The position numbers and the translations under genes are program-made. The notes beneath the pieces are model-generated. The model searched no databases. It was not told the DNA's origin and saw nothing but the letters and a program-made list of their open reading frames with translations. This document shows positions 40,276 to 52,021 of a stretch of DNA of 64,000 nt, one piece after another; within the stretch, counting starts at the first letter, position 1, and every line of letters begins with the position of its first letter. Origin of the DNA: Patagioenas fasciata (taxonomy: Eukaryota; Chordata; Aves; Columbiformes; Columbidae); contig NC_092526.1 in NCBI RefSeq assembly GCF_037038585.1, positions 38,329,501 through 38,393,500 on the forward strand. Direction: 5' to 3'.

Positions 40276-40320
40276 TTTATTTCAAGGTGGGAATATCGAT
40301 TTTTCATTTAATTGTTTATT
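40276..40320 (-). terminator. Candidate CD28 polyadenylation signals
   Basis: Two perfect AATAAA hexamers on the gene strand lie about 1.3 kb after the CD28 stop, at 40315-40320 and 40276-40281. A pair this close together is compatible with a real 3' end, but chance is likely enough in this AT-rich stretch that confidence stays low. Confidence 0.3.
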
Positions 40321-41615
40321 CAGTATTCCATACAAAATAAACCTCATCTCCTCAGAATGAAACAGGATTTTATACCAAGACAACCCCAATTGCAGTTTAG
40401 GATGTCTTGGTAATGTAAACATGCTTAATTGAAGGAATGAAGCAGGTTTTGCCGAAGACTTTGTCCTACTCCAGCATGAAGAACATGTTTGGATAGAAAG
40501 GTAACTTCCAGTCAACACAAAGTTCTTTGAAGTGCCCAGAGCAGTCCCTGAACGTGGCTGAGCGCTTGCAGGTCTAATTCACAACAGTAGGAGTGAAGGA
40601 CCCTCTCACATCCCCAAAATTGGGTGCTTATGGGAAAAAAATTCAAATTATCTTTAGTTGCTCATTTTCAAAAGAGCTCTGGTACAACCTAGGTGCCAGA
40701 AGATGTGCATGAATTTTCAGGAGGACTTAGCAGAATGCCTTTTGCATAGAAACAAAAATTCAAATGTGAAAGTAAAGCTCTCTTCAAAATCCAACCTCTG
40801 TGTCTTCTCATGCTCCCCACATGACTTTGTGTTCGCTTGCTGTAGGAGGCAAACAAAACAGAGCTGGGGTTCTTCATGATGACAACAGATCTTTCTTCTG
40901 CTGCTGCTTGTCTTCATTTTGTCTTCACACCTGTGGAGTTGCTTGGCCATGACTTCAAATGGCCTATGAACATTTACAAAATGTCCAGCCTAAGGACTCA
41001 CATGTTGAGGGATTAGTAGTTTTCTGTTGATTGCCTTGATTCGTCCTGACGGCCCACTTGCACCACAGCCTGATAGCCTGATAGCCATCTGGCTGACTTT
41101 TCCCTCTTTCTTTCAAGCATGTGTTTTGAACTTCAAACTCTGCCCTGGTCTTGTAGGGAAGAAAATATTATTGGTTTTACATTTTGCCGTATTCAACAGG
41201 AGCAAGGATTTCTGAGGATTAGACATACAGAATAAAGGAAATTAAGGGTTAAATCTAAGGCACCAGTTATCGGGAAATGTCAGAAGTTCTGGTTCTCCCA
41301 ACAGCTGACCCAAACCACAAATGTGAGGAGGAGACCAGCTCTGAGGTCTCATGCCATCTTTCTGTCTTACCCACTGCCAACCCTCAACACAAGTTGTATC
41401 TCTTCTTCAGCCATCATGGTGAACAATCCTTTTTTACTTTTCCCCTCCCTTTTAATGTCAGTTTGCTTGTCTCTTTTAGCATATCAAGGGTTAGCCAATA
41501 CTTGCTATGGTGGAGTTATCCATGATCAGTAATGACAAACATTAAAAGGAGAGGCTGTCCTTCCACATCCAAGAGCCAGTGAGCTCCCAGGAGCAGAGGA
41601 GACTGCTGGTGGGGC
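40276..41615 (-). other. CD28: CD28 3' untranslated region (inferred)
   Basis: This is the sequence after the CD28 stop, up to two AATAAA hexamers on the gene strand (plus-strand TTTATT at 40315-40320 and 40276-40281). An ATTAAA variant much closer to the stop (about 41450) would give a short form. No reading frame here is convincing. The boundary is a guess from hexamer positions alone. Confidence 0.3.
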
Positions 41616-41756
41616 TCAGGGCTGCCAGGACCGATACGCCGTGTAGTCTCGTGTTGGCGCATAGGATGGGTAGCCCTTGTTCTTCTGGTACGGCGGGTGC
41701 CGGGGAGTCATGTTCATGTAGTCACTCTGATGGTACATGTTCTTTTTGGATTTTTG
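41616..41756 (-). CDS. CD28: CD28 exon 4, cytoplasmic tail
   Basis: The acceptor TACCACAG precedes QKSKKNMYHQSDYMNMTPRH, continuing to ...RSWQP and a TGA at 41616-41618. The tail has a basic start, the PI3K/Grb2 site YMNM, and six further tyrosines (184, 199, 205, 208, 214, 217). The proline-rich Lck-binding PYAPP of mammals is read here as SYAPTRDY, and three residues (WQP) extend beyond the usual YRS end. Confidence 0.98.
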   Translation of the reverse strand, partial: QKSKKNMYHQSDYMNMTPRHPPYQKNKGYPSYAPTRDYTAYRSWQP

Positions 41757-44700
41757 CTGTGGTAGAAGGGGGAAGAGAAGCGTGAAAACATTTCTGCAGT
41801 TAGTCTGTCCCACCTGGGGTGGACACTTGAAAAGGGAGAAGAAAGGGAACAGGGATCCTTTGAGCGGAGGGGTTTTGACTGGTAGTAAGACCTGATAAAA
41901 GTTAATAATGGATTTGATTATTTTTTCCTTCTTTGAATTAATCATATCACCCAACTCTTATATGAATTACTGACAGTTCTGGCCCTAAGTCCTGGTTCAG
42001 GGAAGCAGGCAAATTTGTAAGGCAGCCTCAGGTTTGAATACATTTACAGAAGATTTAGAACACATGCTCTCATCAAGTAATCTATGGAATTTGCCCAACT
42101 TGAATGTAAGGCTCTGTCTTATCTGCTGAGAGATTTGCAGTGCTGGTTCTCCAGGCAGAGGAATGCTGCAAACCAAGGGTGCAAAAGGAGGCCTCTCACC
42201 ATCCATTCTCAGCTGTGGAATCACTCAGCAGAAGCAATACAGTCTGAGCAGTGAAGGCTGTTCTCATTTATTAGGAAGAAAAAACAAATTAGCTTTAATC
42301 AAACAGAAATAAGAGCAGGAAAAATCAGCCCAGACTACGTGTATCATGGTTTGCCTACATTTACAGCAGGAACACACAATGTATATGTTGTCCTGAGCCT
42401 CCCTTCAAGGGGCAAAAAAATCAGAGCTGATGTTAATCTTTTATCTGTCTCACTATTTGGGCCTCAAAAATCTCATTTCCACTGTTGAATCCCTGCCTTA
42501 TACTGCCCATGTGAGACAAGAGAGGCATTGTCTCTTTCAGAAATAAGCCCAGCAGAAGACAGGTGAAATAATTTGCCTATAATCACAGAGGAAGTTTGTG
42601 GTTCCAGCAGTGTTTGAACCTCCGGCTGCTGCAGGCTCTGCACAAGGGTGATGTTTTTGTATAGCGTAAGGCTTTATCAATCAGTGGCTAGGTAAAGTGC
42701 TTCCATGCTTTTTCCTTAATATTGATCATGCTTTCCTTTGCAATCTCCTTTTTACTGAAATTTCTTCCCCATGTACATACATATTTGCATATAAATATCT
42801 GCATATATTTGCACATATATACCTATAATATTTGCAATATACTTGTGATGCTGTGGAGTTGAAGGAGGTTTGCTTTAGAAAATCTGATGGCTGAGTTAGG
42901 CTGGATGTGCATTGTGGGGCAGTTACTAGGAAGCATTTTAAGCTTTTTTTATATTAATGTTATATATATGCACCGTGTTGAATGTAAGTTACATACCGCT
43001 TAAGTCATGCAGTACAGTCGATGCATATAAAGCCTTAGATGCAAAAGCTTTACCTTATGTGTTCATCTCCATAATATAGGATTTTCAATTTACCTAAGAG
43101 GTAAATTTGCATGGAGAAAGACATTTAGCTAGTATGAGTGAATGCTGCACTGTTACAGGATCAAAAACTGCTCGTTTTGCAGAGGAAAGCGGTTTTCCTT
43201 CAGGGAAGGCAAAACTGTATGAAAACGGACAAATCTTCAGCTGCTTTCAGGAGCTCAAGAGAAACAGGCTTGCCATGGTTGCCAAGTGTCGTATTTTAGG
43301 ACCTTTTTAGAAATCATAATGTCTTCTAGGCTGCTGTATTCACATTCAGCAACACTCTGAATACATGCACACTCAGAGCACCTGTTATCAGAACACCACC
43401 AGCAGCGACAACAGCAGGTAAAAACTGACGCAGCAAGCAGCACATGGCGGTGCAGCCCTGTCACTCTTGCTCGGGAGGACATGTTAGCAGCACAGCGCGT
43501 CGCCGTTAGGTACCAAACCAGTACAGCAGACAGAAAATGGTTCCAATTGTAAATGGTGGATTTGAAGCTAGAGGATCTCATCAGGGCACAGCCACTGTGG
43601 CACAGCCCTGCAACACCAGCAGCTGTTGCTGGAATCTGAGGCACAGAGGAGGACCATTTAACTTGCCTTCCCATTTTCCTATGGCAATGCCCCATTTGCC
43701 TCTCCCCTCCCCCCTTTTTTTTTCCATTAGAAATACATATTGAGCAAGTGCGAGAGTGTCTTTCTGTACACGTGCCACATTTAACCTGTCAGGGACTCTG
43801 GGCCCTTTATACAGCATAATGTGTTGAAAATCACTATTTAACGACAAAGATCCAGGGGAAAGGCAGGAACAAAGCTCTCTGCATTCATTGTTCGGGTCTT
43901 TCCCACATGGAGTGTGCGGTATAAATGAGCTCTGGGAGATCACGGTGCTAAGACTCGTCTGGGAAGATGTCCTGCTGCCTCTGCCTCACTCTCTTTACTC
44001 CAGCCAGCAGAACTGGATGGGACCTGTGCCAGCCAATTCTCCAGAGAGATCAGGAAGAAAAATAATGAGCCATTAAGTCTCAGCTTTCATAGGGTTAATG
44101 TACAGAGGCAGGCGAGGGACCACTGAGATCCTGCTGCTTCTATTCCCTTGCAGTCAAGCTGCCAGAAATAGTGGGTACTTGAGGGAATTGCTGGATAGGC
44201 ACAAGATACCGGTGCAGATGATCTTGGGCCAACTGACAGTCCCCTAAAGATGTAGGTGAGCTCCCTCCATCAGCATTGCCTCAAAGAGTTTTGCCAGGGG
44301 TGTTTGTAGGGCTAGATTTCCCTGACAGGGACAACGGGCAGAGCCAGGGACAGTGTCCCAGCACTGCTGGTACTGGCGTTTGCTTTAGGACTCTACTGCA
44401 GAGGACATGGAGAGCATCTGGTGTTTCAGCTCTTTTGGGGCATAGCATGGGAGTGCTGGTAGAACTGGGGTGAAGAAGCACTTTGATCATCAAGTGAGGG
44501 GTGTCCAGGGGTTTGTGGTAAACATGGCAAGTATAGCCTGAGAAATGAACTAGGGACAAAGAGCATATGGAGCAAGGGAAATTAGTAGTTTCTTACCCAG
44601 TAGTCAATAAAAACTGCTGTTATTAGCATACTGTAGAAACCAAGAACTCCAGTCATTGTCACCATAATCCACAAAGGAATTGTAGACTGAGGCTCTTGTA

Positions 44701-47700
44701 TTTGGATCGGTGTCTCTTAAAGGAAAATAATAGAGAAAACTTTCAGTACATGAAAACAAATACCTCAATCTCTGCTTATTAACTCCTTGTTCCAGTGCAC
44801 CATTTGTATTCATCATCATTTTAAGGTGTCTTCTTCAGGACATCTGGAGCAGGAATTTCGCTTTACCAGGCAACCCAACTGTTGTTTTTTTTAGGAAACA
44901 AACTGCCTCAAGCCATCACGTAGGGTGAGTGTATAGGGAGGATACTGAGCTACAGAGATTTCCCTGCTTACCTTTCACGTGAATGACAGTCCCGTTGCTT
45001 TTCTCATTGTAGACATATGGGGGTGGATACATGGCCTCGATTTTGCAGAAGTAGATGTCAGTTTGGTTGGCACTCATATTCCAAAGATTGAAGATGACTT
45101 TGTCTTTATCGTGAATCCCCTGGCAGTTGAATTCTTCGTTTGAGTTACTGCTATTTCTGGTCGTCTTCCATGAAATAAAGCAAACTTCAACTGCACTGTC
45201 TGTTCCTTTGTGCAGCGAAGCTCGAAATTCCTCCGCTGTTCCATTGTATGTGTAGTTGCAGACTAGAGTTGCATTTTTGTTATCTACGATGAGCAAAGGA
45301 CTCTGAGCCACTAAAATCTTGTTTTCTGGAAAGGAGGGGAGGGGAGAAAGTGAGAAAAACACTTGTTTATAAAATACAGCATGAGGCTGCTGAACCACCC
45401 ACCCTCCCGTGCAACTCTCGTCCACATCACCTCCACCCTGCGGAACCACCGCATTTCTCACAGGAGCTCTTGTTGCAGCAATCCCCCTCTCTGTAAATAA
45501 TTACATAGTCACTAGGGGAGACCGTGAGGTCAACAGTGTTTTTCTGCAGTCTGAACAGTAGTACCAAAGTGGTCCTGTGATTAAGATTTAATGTCAGGGC
45601 TCAGGAGGCCACTCTGCATGTGTGCCCATGTGTGTGTGTATAAGGCCACCTTAGTCCATCCTTTCCTTAGCAGGCAGATTCCTTGGGGACATTATGAAGT
45701 GAAAATGCTGTGAACTAAATGCTTAGTTCAGCAGTAAGATAAGAATATTATTTATACATTTATTTTTTTAATCCAAAGACAGACTTGAAGAGTTTGCAGG
45801 TGGAATTTGCTGAGCCATTTCAAGGATTTGGATCTTGGACAGTGAGCACTAAAAGCATGAACTGCTATCATTTTAATGTAAAGCAAGTAATTTCTCTAGC
45901 TAGCAGCTGTAGTAGATTCTTAATGTCTCAAAGGACTTGGGAGCTGACTAATTTGACACTGCATTGGCACTTACCACTTGAATGGCCTGCAAAAAAAAAT
46001 GTCACATGGAAGTACAATTCAATTTGAATTGACTGGACTGATACATAAACAGGAAATGTTTTCTGACACGTAGATCTCTGTGCTACCATCTGCCAAACAC
46101 GGAAACACTGCAAGGACTATGCTGAAAGACAACTTCTTCCAAAAAAAAGAATCATCCTGTGTAAATGAGACCCTACATTTAAAATTATGACCCACAAGTA
46201 AGAGGAAGAGAGTTTTAGCTTTTAAGCTAGGAATTTGCCAGAGCTAACAACAACCCTTTTGTGTGTGTATGACTGCAGAAGTCTTCGTGCAAGCTCAACT
46301 CAAATGAGGTCTTAGTAGCCTTTTATAGATCCCTGAGAAGTGCTGTGCTTGGGAGAATGACAATCGGATCTCTTGTCTTCAAAATCTGCTGCAAAACCTG
46401 CGCTCTTTCTACTTAATCCATGTGATGAGACTTAAAAAAGGCTTGTAAGGAAAATGGAGTGGGAAAGATGCCAGATCCAGAATGCCCAAAACACCAGTAA
46501 GTCACCATGTTTGAAAACATTTAGGACAAATTGGCTACATTTAGTGTGTTCGCACCTGCACCCGATGGAGTAGCCCATCCTCTTGAGTAGGATACTCCTT
46601 TGGGATGGATGTGATCCAGGGAGTAAAGTAAACACAGAGATGCAGGAGGTGGCCAGGACTAGTGGTAGGGTGTGGGTAGTAAAAACAACCCACAGCCAGC
46701 ACATTCTCCAGTTACCAGCCCAACCCACAGAACTGCTGAAGCTGTTCATTTTCCCACTGAAAGTCTTGTTTACCGGCCCTTTCTTCTCATGCGAGCAGGA
46801 AGACATGAGACGGGGAATGCTCTCCTGCCTCGTCTTTAGCGAAGAAAGATTGAAGTCCATCCTCATGTCTCTTTATTGAACATAGTTAGGTGTGGGGTGG
46901 AGCAGAGCTTGTCACAGCTCTGAAATCCTGTGTTTGCAGGGAAACCAAACATGGTGAAGCTTTTTGTCTTGATGAAGAATGAGCATTTCTAGACTTTCCA
47001 GCAGAAAGAGACACATATCTTGGAATCCCGGAACTGAGCAGCAGATTAATAACAGACAAGGCAGGTTTCTACTCGAGGTGCTGGTGTGGTAAGTTTTCAT
47101 CAAAATGAAGACATTTCAGCAAAACATTTCAGTTTCATTGAATCAGCATTTTCCGACAAAAGCTCTCACATTGGCTTATAAGGCATTCTAGTACGGGTGA
47201 GGTTTGGATTCCACCCCTTTAGACAAGGTATTTGATCATATTTTTGTTGGCCAGAAAATTGATCCTTGGCCTAAGTGGCAACATGCAAGTTTGTGGTAAG
47301 TTTTTTTTAACCTTTATCAAAGCAGAATTCTCCACATCTCACTTGAGACAGAGTTATTCTGATAGGCACTGCAGTAGTGCCCACCACTACAACCATTCAG
47401 TCACAGGGACCGAATACACCTTCAGAAGAGAATTTTTCCATCTCAGTGTTTACACCAAAGTAGGCATTCTGGAGCAGCCAGTCGCAGAAGCATTAGACTT
47501 CCGAAAAATGCTTGCCTGTTTTTGACGGCGAGTACTTACAGAGAACTAATGGATGTTTATTGCTCAGCCCAATCAGATTTTTTGCTGTGGCCAGAGGAAA
47601 CACAAAGAACACTGAAAATCTCATCACTGAAGGACCCTCTTCAAGTGTTATTTGAACTCATCTGCCGACTGCAGACCCCAATGACTTACCCCTGCCTTTT

Positions 47701-50700
47701 GCTGCTGTCAACTAATCTGGACTCCTGATGTTTAGTCCATAGCTTCATGCCTTGAGCTCCACTATTTAACTACATCTTTGGACTACTTATGTCCTTGCTG
47801 TGATATTGTGCTAATTGGCAACTAGTTTCTTTTGACATACACACGTAAAAAAATAAGTTATTTCAGCTTACTTCCACCTCTTGGTTTACGGTCCAGCCTG
47901 TTTGGGAAGGTAACACAGCCCCGCGCTGCTCGTGTCGGGATGCAGGATGGCTGAGCAATGGGGAAAAGTTAATTTGTCGATCATTAAACAGAGACTACTC
48001 CTTCATGAGTTAAGCTGAGCACCCGAATCCATGTTCACAAAGTGGCTCTACTAATTCAAATCTAAACTGATTGAGGGAGATCTTTGGTTTTTCACTCATA
48101 GGAACTAATAAGAAGCACATAGATGGGTTGGGCTGCAGTGGCAGCAAGGGCAAGGCAGGCGTGATGGACAGATTGGTTTCGAATGGAAGAAAGTCAAAAT
48201 GTGTATTAATTTCATGGGGAAAACAGAGTAAGGTCAGACATCCCTTACTTCACTTGTGATCTGAATAGGATTTGATTATATTCTTAGTAGGATCTGGACC
48301 GTTCCGAGCAAACATGGGCTGAGGCGGCCTTTGCCTTCACAGAGACAGTTTTTCTCATAAGTGTCGCTTTGGGTTTGTTAAAATGGTGAAACTCTGAAAC
48401 ATTTAGTATGTGTTTCCATTAGTGTATGCTTTCCCCTAAATGGGGTTGTGATTACCATTTCCAGAGCTGCGTTCAGTCGTGCTGCATAGTAATAAATATC
48501 TATATCTTGGCCTTACCCAGCCAAGAAAATGGCAGTTATGAAAAATCATTGTTTACAGTTTCAAAAAGCTGTGAAGTTTAAAAATGTAAAATTGTTTAAG
48601 TCAGTGTGCACAGGCTGCAAGCTTTCTCAGGATCTTAGGATTTATATGCAATGGTGTGTAAGATGTCTAAATGTTTGTTAGGTTTTTTTATACCTTATTT
48701 ATCATGCTAGACGTTTGTTATAATCACGTGTGAGGTTTTTTGCATCATGAAAAAATAGTACCATCCATATATTGTAGCCGTAACTATAGACTCTCTAATC
48801 ACGGACTCCTGATGCAAGCAAAACTTCATTGTAGTTTTTTCCTCCTTTCTTTCTCTCTATCTCCCTTTCTTTCCTTCTTTCTTATTTGCCAAGAAAATGA
48901 AATAGAGACAACAGAGTATGGGAAATAACTACTTTGAGGCCTTTCCTTCTTTCCTTCTTTCCTTCTTTCCTTCTTTCCTTCTTTCTTTTCCTTCTTTTAT
49001 TTATTTTCTTTCCATTCTCTCTCTTCTTCCTTTCCTTTCCTTTCCTTTCCTTTCCTTTCCTTTCCTTTCCTTTCCTTTCCTTTCCTTTCCTTTCCTTTCC
49101 TTTCCTTTCCTTTCCTTTCCTTTCCTTTCCTTTCCTTTCCTTTCCTTTCCTTTCCTTTCCTTTCCTCTCCTCTCCTCTCCTCTCCTCTCCTCTCCTCTCC
49201 TCTCCTCTCCTCTCCTCTCCTCTCCTCTCCTCTCCTCTCCTCTCCTCTCCTCTCCTCTCCTCTCCTCTCCTCTCCTCTCCTCTCCTCTCCTCTCCTCTCC
49301 TCTCCTCTCTTTCTCTTTCCATGAATCAACATCAGCTATTGGAAAAAAAGTATTCTGCTAAAAATATTTTGTACTCTCCTTTCTTTCTTTTCCATGCTGG
49401 TTGACTCCAAGGAGCTGTTTGCCAGAGCAAGGAATCTGGGATAAGTTAGGATTTCTATAAGCACAGTAAAGAAATGGCCCACTTAAGTCCCTGGGGGGAT
49501 AGGGGAAAACCTGAAAGGAGTTTACTTGGTCCACAAATGGAAAGACACACAGCTATATTACATACAAAGCTATTTCATTTTGGCTGCTGACAGTCTGTTG
49601 TTCAATGACCTTTACTCTTCTTTCTCAGACACAAAGGTCTTTTTTTAGTTTGGTTTCAGGTCAGCCAGCTGTGTGCATAACATGCAGCTGGAGGGATGTG
49701 CCCCTTCTCGTGATTATACTCCTGCTTTCTGCCAATCTCTCCCACTTTGAGCCCTGGTGAGCACAGGGGCGTTCTTGGCAGTTTGGGATTTATTCTTTTT
49801 TTGTTGTTGTTTAAACAAGAATTTGTTGTTGTCATCCAAATCTCAGCTAACCTTGCCTCCTACATCTTCTGCATTCTGATTACCTTAGTGGGTTAGAGGT
49901 TGATTTTAGCACTCAGAGACCATAAGGCAGAAGGTTATGTGGGCAGTAAAAAGATGAGGTCATTTGTGGTATGCTACAGCGGGAACCCACTTATGTTACT
50001 TATTGCACAAAATACACAGCACAGGCAACTTGATCTAGCTACCTTTCTGACAGACCAGAGCAAGGTAATTATTGAGCCAGCAAGAAGGGGAGAGCACAAA
50101 CTCTGTAAATATTAGTGTGACTGCAAAAGGGAAATGAGCAAACTGATCTTTGAAGTCCCTTTCCATGATTCAAACTCGACCTGCGGCACTCACTGATACA
50201 GTCAAACATCAGCAGAACAGGCCAAATTCTGATGTCTTCCCCAAAACAAAATACCTGATGTCTATAATATACTTTGTGGCTTGAGGAAGTCTTGCAGGGT
50301 CGTGACCTGCCTTAGTGTTTTCCGTGTGCTAAGGATCGATCATCTCAATCAAAATGATGAGATGAAGAAAAGATATGGGAAAAAGATAAGAGCTCTGAGA
50401 AGCAAGTGACCTCATGCTTCTCTTTGAGCAATTGAACAGTCTCAGTGAAGCTACTGGAGAAACTCAAGTTCTTCATGCAGAGTGTATAAATGTCTATAGA
50501 GTCATGTCATAACCCCTCTGTCTGATAACCACACGCCGTGTTTTATTTCGTTGCAATTCAAAAGAGTTGCTTAAAAGCTTATTCACACCTCATGGAAATG
50601 TCTTCAAAACTGTTAACCCACTGCTGATACTTATCCCCTCCTGGAATCAGTGTACTCTATGACAACCCCGGGGCCCGCTGCAGAACACAGAATTACAAAT

Positions 50701-51787
50701 ACGGGAAAAGGACAAGGAAGAAAAAGCCTATGATCTGTTAAAGAAATGTAGATCGTGGTGTCACGCAAATGACAATGCTTTGATTGATGAAAAGAATTAT
50801 AGTAAAATAAGGCAGAAATAAGGAAAAAATGGATTCAATGGTATCTCTCATATTAGAAAAAACACCTCTTTAAAGATGTTCTATATGTGAAAAGATTTGT
50901 ACTGGAAAACGGATTTTTGTTCCTATCTGCTTCTTCCCTGTAAAATACAGAACACTGATATTTGGAGAAGGCCCAATAACGGCAGTTCACAGGCCAGCAG
51001 TTTGAAAAATTGTCTCAAGATTATCCTAGCAAAAGCCATCATCCATTGCCTTGCTTTGCATTTTGATGTAGCCCTTGGAAAGACACGTTAACTCTGAACG
51101 TATGAACACTGCATCAGCAAGACAGCTCCAAGACAAAATACCCTCAGCCACAACAACTGGAGATTCAGAAAGATCCACTAAGAGTTAGGATTTCCAAACC
51201 ACAAATAGACATTTTTTTGTTGTTGAAGATCTTTTCAGAAAGAACCTAGGTATCTAGTAATTATCAACAAAATACTAAACAATGCAAAAAGCAGAAACCC
51301 AGCAATTCCTGTACTTCCGTCTTTGAGCTCAGTAAGCAACTCTGCTTTTGGTCTGTTTATTTGCAAGTTCTGTAAGGCACCGGGTCTGCTCACATTTGTG
51401 AGCCAAGTTGGTAAAGCCCAGGGGGAGGGTGAAATAAACCCCCCTCTATCTATGCATTCAGTTTCCAAATGCATCTAAAAAGAAGTCCAATTAAAACAAA
51501 GCTCTTAGGTCAAATCTTGGAGGAATACTTGTGGCAGGACAAGGATCAGCCTCTTAGTTATATCGAGTTGACCCATGTGCAATCTCAGCAGTGTGCTCTG
51601 TCTGTCCCCTCTCATCCAAACACAGAATAATTTGTCCAAAATTAATTCAAAGCTATACTAGACCTTCTCCACCCTGATGAGCAAAGTGAGGAAAAGCAGT
51701 GGAAAGGGTTGAAACGTGGGGGAGTTTGTTACCTGTCACATCAGCAGCGGGGATGAAGCAGAGCACCACGAGGACCCCCAGGAGCAT
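41616..51787 (-). CDS. CD28: CD28, T-cell costimulatory receptor, four coding exons
   Basis: Coding exons on the minus strand are 51787-51733, 45325-44972, 44715-44597 and 41756-41616 (55+354+119+141 = 669 nt, 222 aa plus stop). All junctions are GT-AG with phases 1, 1 and 0, the same architecture as CTLA4. Protein order: signal peptide (1-18); IgV domain with cysteines 41, 67, 86 and 112; MYPPPY at 117-122; stem without cysteine (KETPIQIQEPQS); membrane helix about 151-173; tail with YMNM at 189-192 and the C-terminal part ...YTAYRSWQP. Seven N-glycosylation sequons are present (N36, 42, 46, 76, 101, 105, 129). By family knowledge CD28 binds CD80/CD86 on antigen-presenting cells, and phosphorylated YMNM recruits PI3K and Grb2. 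Human CD28 is 220 aa. Human CD28 has a stem cysteine for the interchain bond and a PYAPP motif in the tail; here these are absent and YAPT respectively. YMNM with SDY context distinguishes it from CTLA4. Confidence 0.98.
41757..44596 (-). other. CD28: CD28 intron 3
   Basis: This 2.84-kb intron has donor GTAAGA and acceptor CCACAG. It contains an AT-rich low-complexity stretch (42770-42850), a small CpG cluster (43430-43512) and a cysteine-rich 146-codon frame on the gene strand (43255-43695) with no known relative. Confidence 0.9.
44597..44715 (-). CDS. CD28: CD28 exon 3, stem and transmembrane segment
   Basis: An acceptor ending TTTAAG precedes 44715 and a GTAAGA donor follows 44597. The 119-nt exon reads TPIQIQEPQSTIPLWIMV and then a helix ending ...ITAVFIDYW. 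The other possible acceptor, two bases further on, would break the frame. The stem has no cysteine. An aspartate sits at the cytoplasmic end of the helix. Skipping this exon would shift the frame. Confidence 0.95.
44716..44971 (-). other. CD28: CD28 intron 2
   Basis: A short 256-bp intron with donor GTAAGC and an acceptor ending TTTAAG, which has a weak pyrimidine tract. The reading frame of exon 2 stays open for about 18 codons into it before a stop. Confidence 0.93.
44972..45325 (-). CDS. CD28: CD28 exon 2, IgV ligand-binding domain
   Basis: The acceptor TTTCCAG and donor GTAAGC bound a 354-nt exon coding NKILVAQSPLL through ...NGTVIHVK. It contains NATLVCNY (B strand), DIYFCKIE (F strand), the second cysteine pair in EVCFIS and FNCQGI, and MYPPPY. 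The frame is open through both splice sites for a short way, so intron retention would give a truncated, unanchored product. Intron 2 that follows is only 256 bp. Confidence 0.98.
45326..51732 (-). other. CD28: CD28 intron 1
   Basis: This 6.4-kb intron's main feature is the polypyrimidine microsatellite at 48.9-49.3 kb. A short CpG cluster lies at about 47920-47940. No other exons or interspersed repeats are recognisable. Confidence 0.9.
48942..49315. repeat. Polypyrimidine microsatellite, (TTTCC)27 then (TCTCC)28
   Basis: An interrupted CCTTCTTT octamer run (48946-48990) leads into a pure TTTCC array at 49031-49165 (27 units), which switches without a break to a pure TCTCC array at 49166-49305 (28 units). 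It lies within CD28 intron 1. The gene strand is therefore purine-only (GGAAA and GGAGA units) for 275 nt. Open frames of 111-156 codons on both strands here come from the repeat and are not genes. The unit count in a single assembly may be inexact. Confidence 0.98.
51733..51787 (-). CDS. CD28: CD28 exon 1, signal peptide
   Basis: The start ATG (51785-51787) has a good Kozak context (AGCACCATGC). It encodes the leader MLLGVLVVLCFIPAADVT followed by one base, then a GTAACA donor. The join to exon 2 gives GAA, so the mature protein starts near ENKILVAQ. The exon is too short to stand out as an open frame; I identified it by searching upstream of exon 2 for a phase-1 leader. Confidence 0.94.
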
Positions 51788-52021
51788 GGTGCTAGTGGTG
51801 GGCCCTGTCCCCACCCCCAGCACGGGCCGGGCTGCACCCCCAGCTGCTCACGGAGCTTCTCTCCTCCTCCCTCCGCAGCACACGGTGCACAGCCAAGTGA
51901 AACCGCCGCAATGGCAACGCTCGAGCAGGAAGTTCAACCGTTTGGTGAGCTGAGCCTTAGGAAGCTGCCTCTGCAAAGCTCAGTAACACCTACAAGGTGG
52001 TGGGAGCCCGCCTTTCAAAAG
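51788..52021 (-). promoter_or_regulatory. CD28: CD28 5' UTR and proximal promoter region (inferred)
   Basis: These roughly 235 bp lie between the CD28 start codon and a CR1 element. The segment is GC-richer than its surroundings, has several CpGs (around 51825 and 51900-51945), and shows no TATA box on the gene strand. A GAACTTCCTGC block (Ets-type core, about 51930) is visible. The transcription start must lie here or inside the CR1, unless an unseen upstream non-coding exon exists. Confidence 0.45.

Noticed and set aside
48882-49404. Overlapping open frames of 111-156 codons on both strands
   Set aside because: They are translations of the TTTCC/TCTCC array; any unit lacking stop codons gives these.
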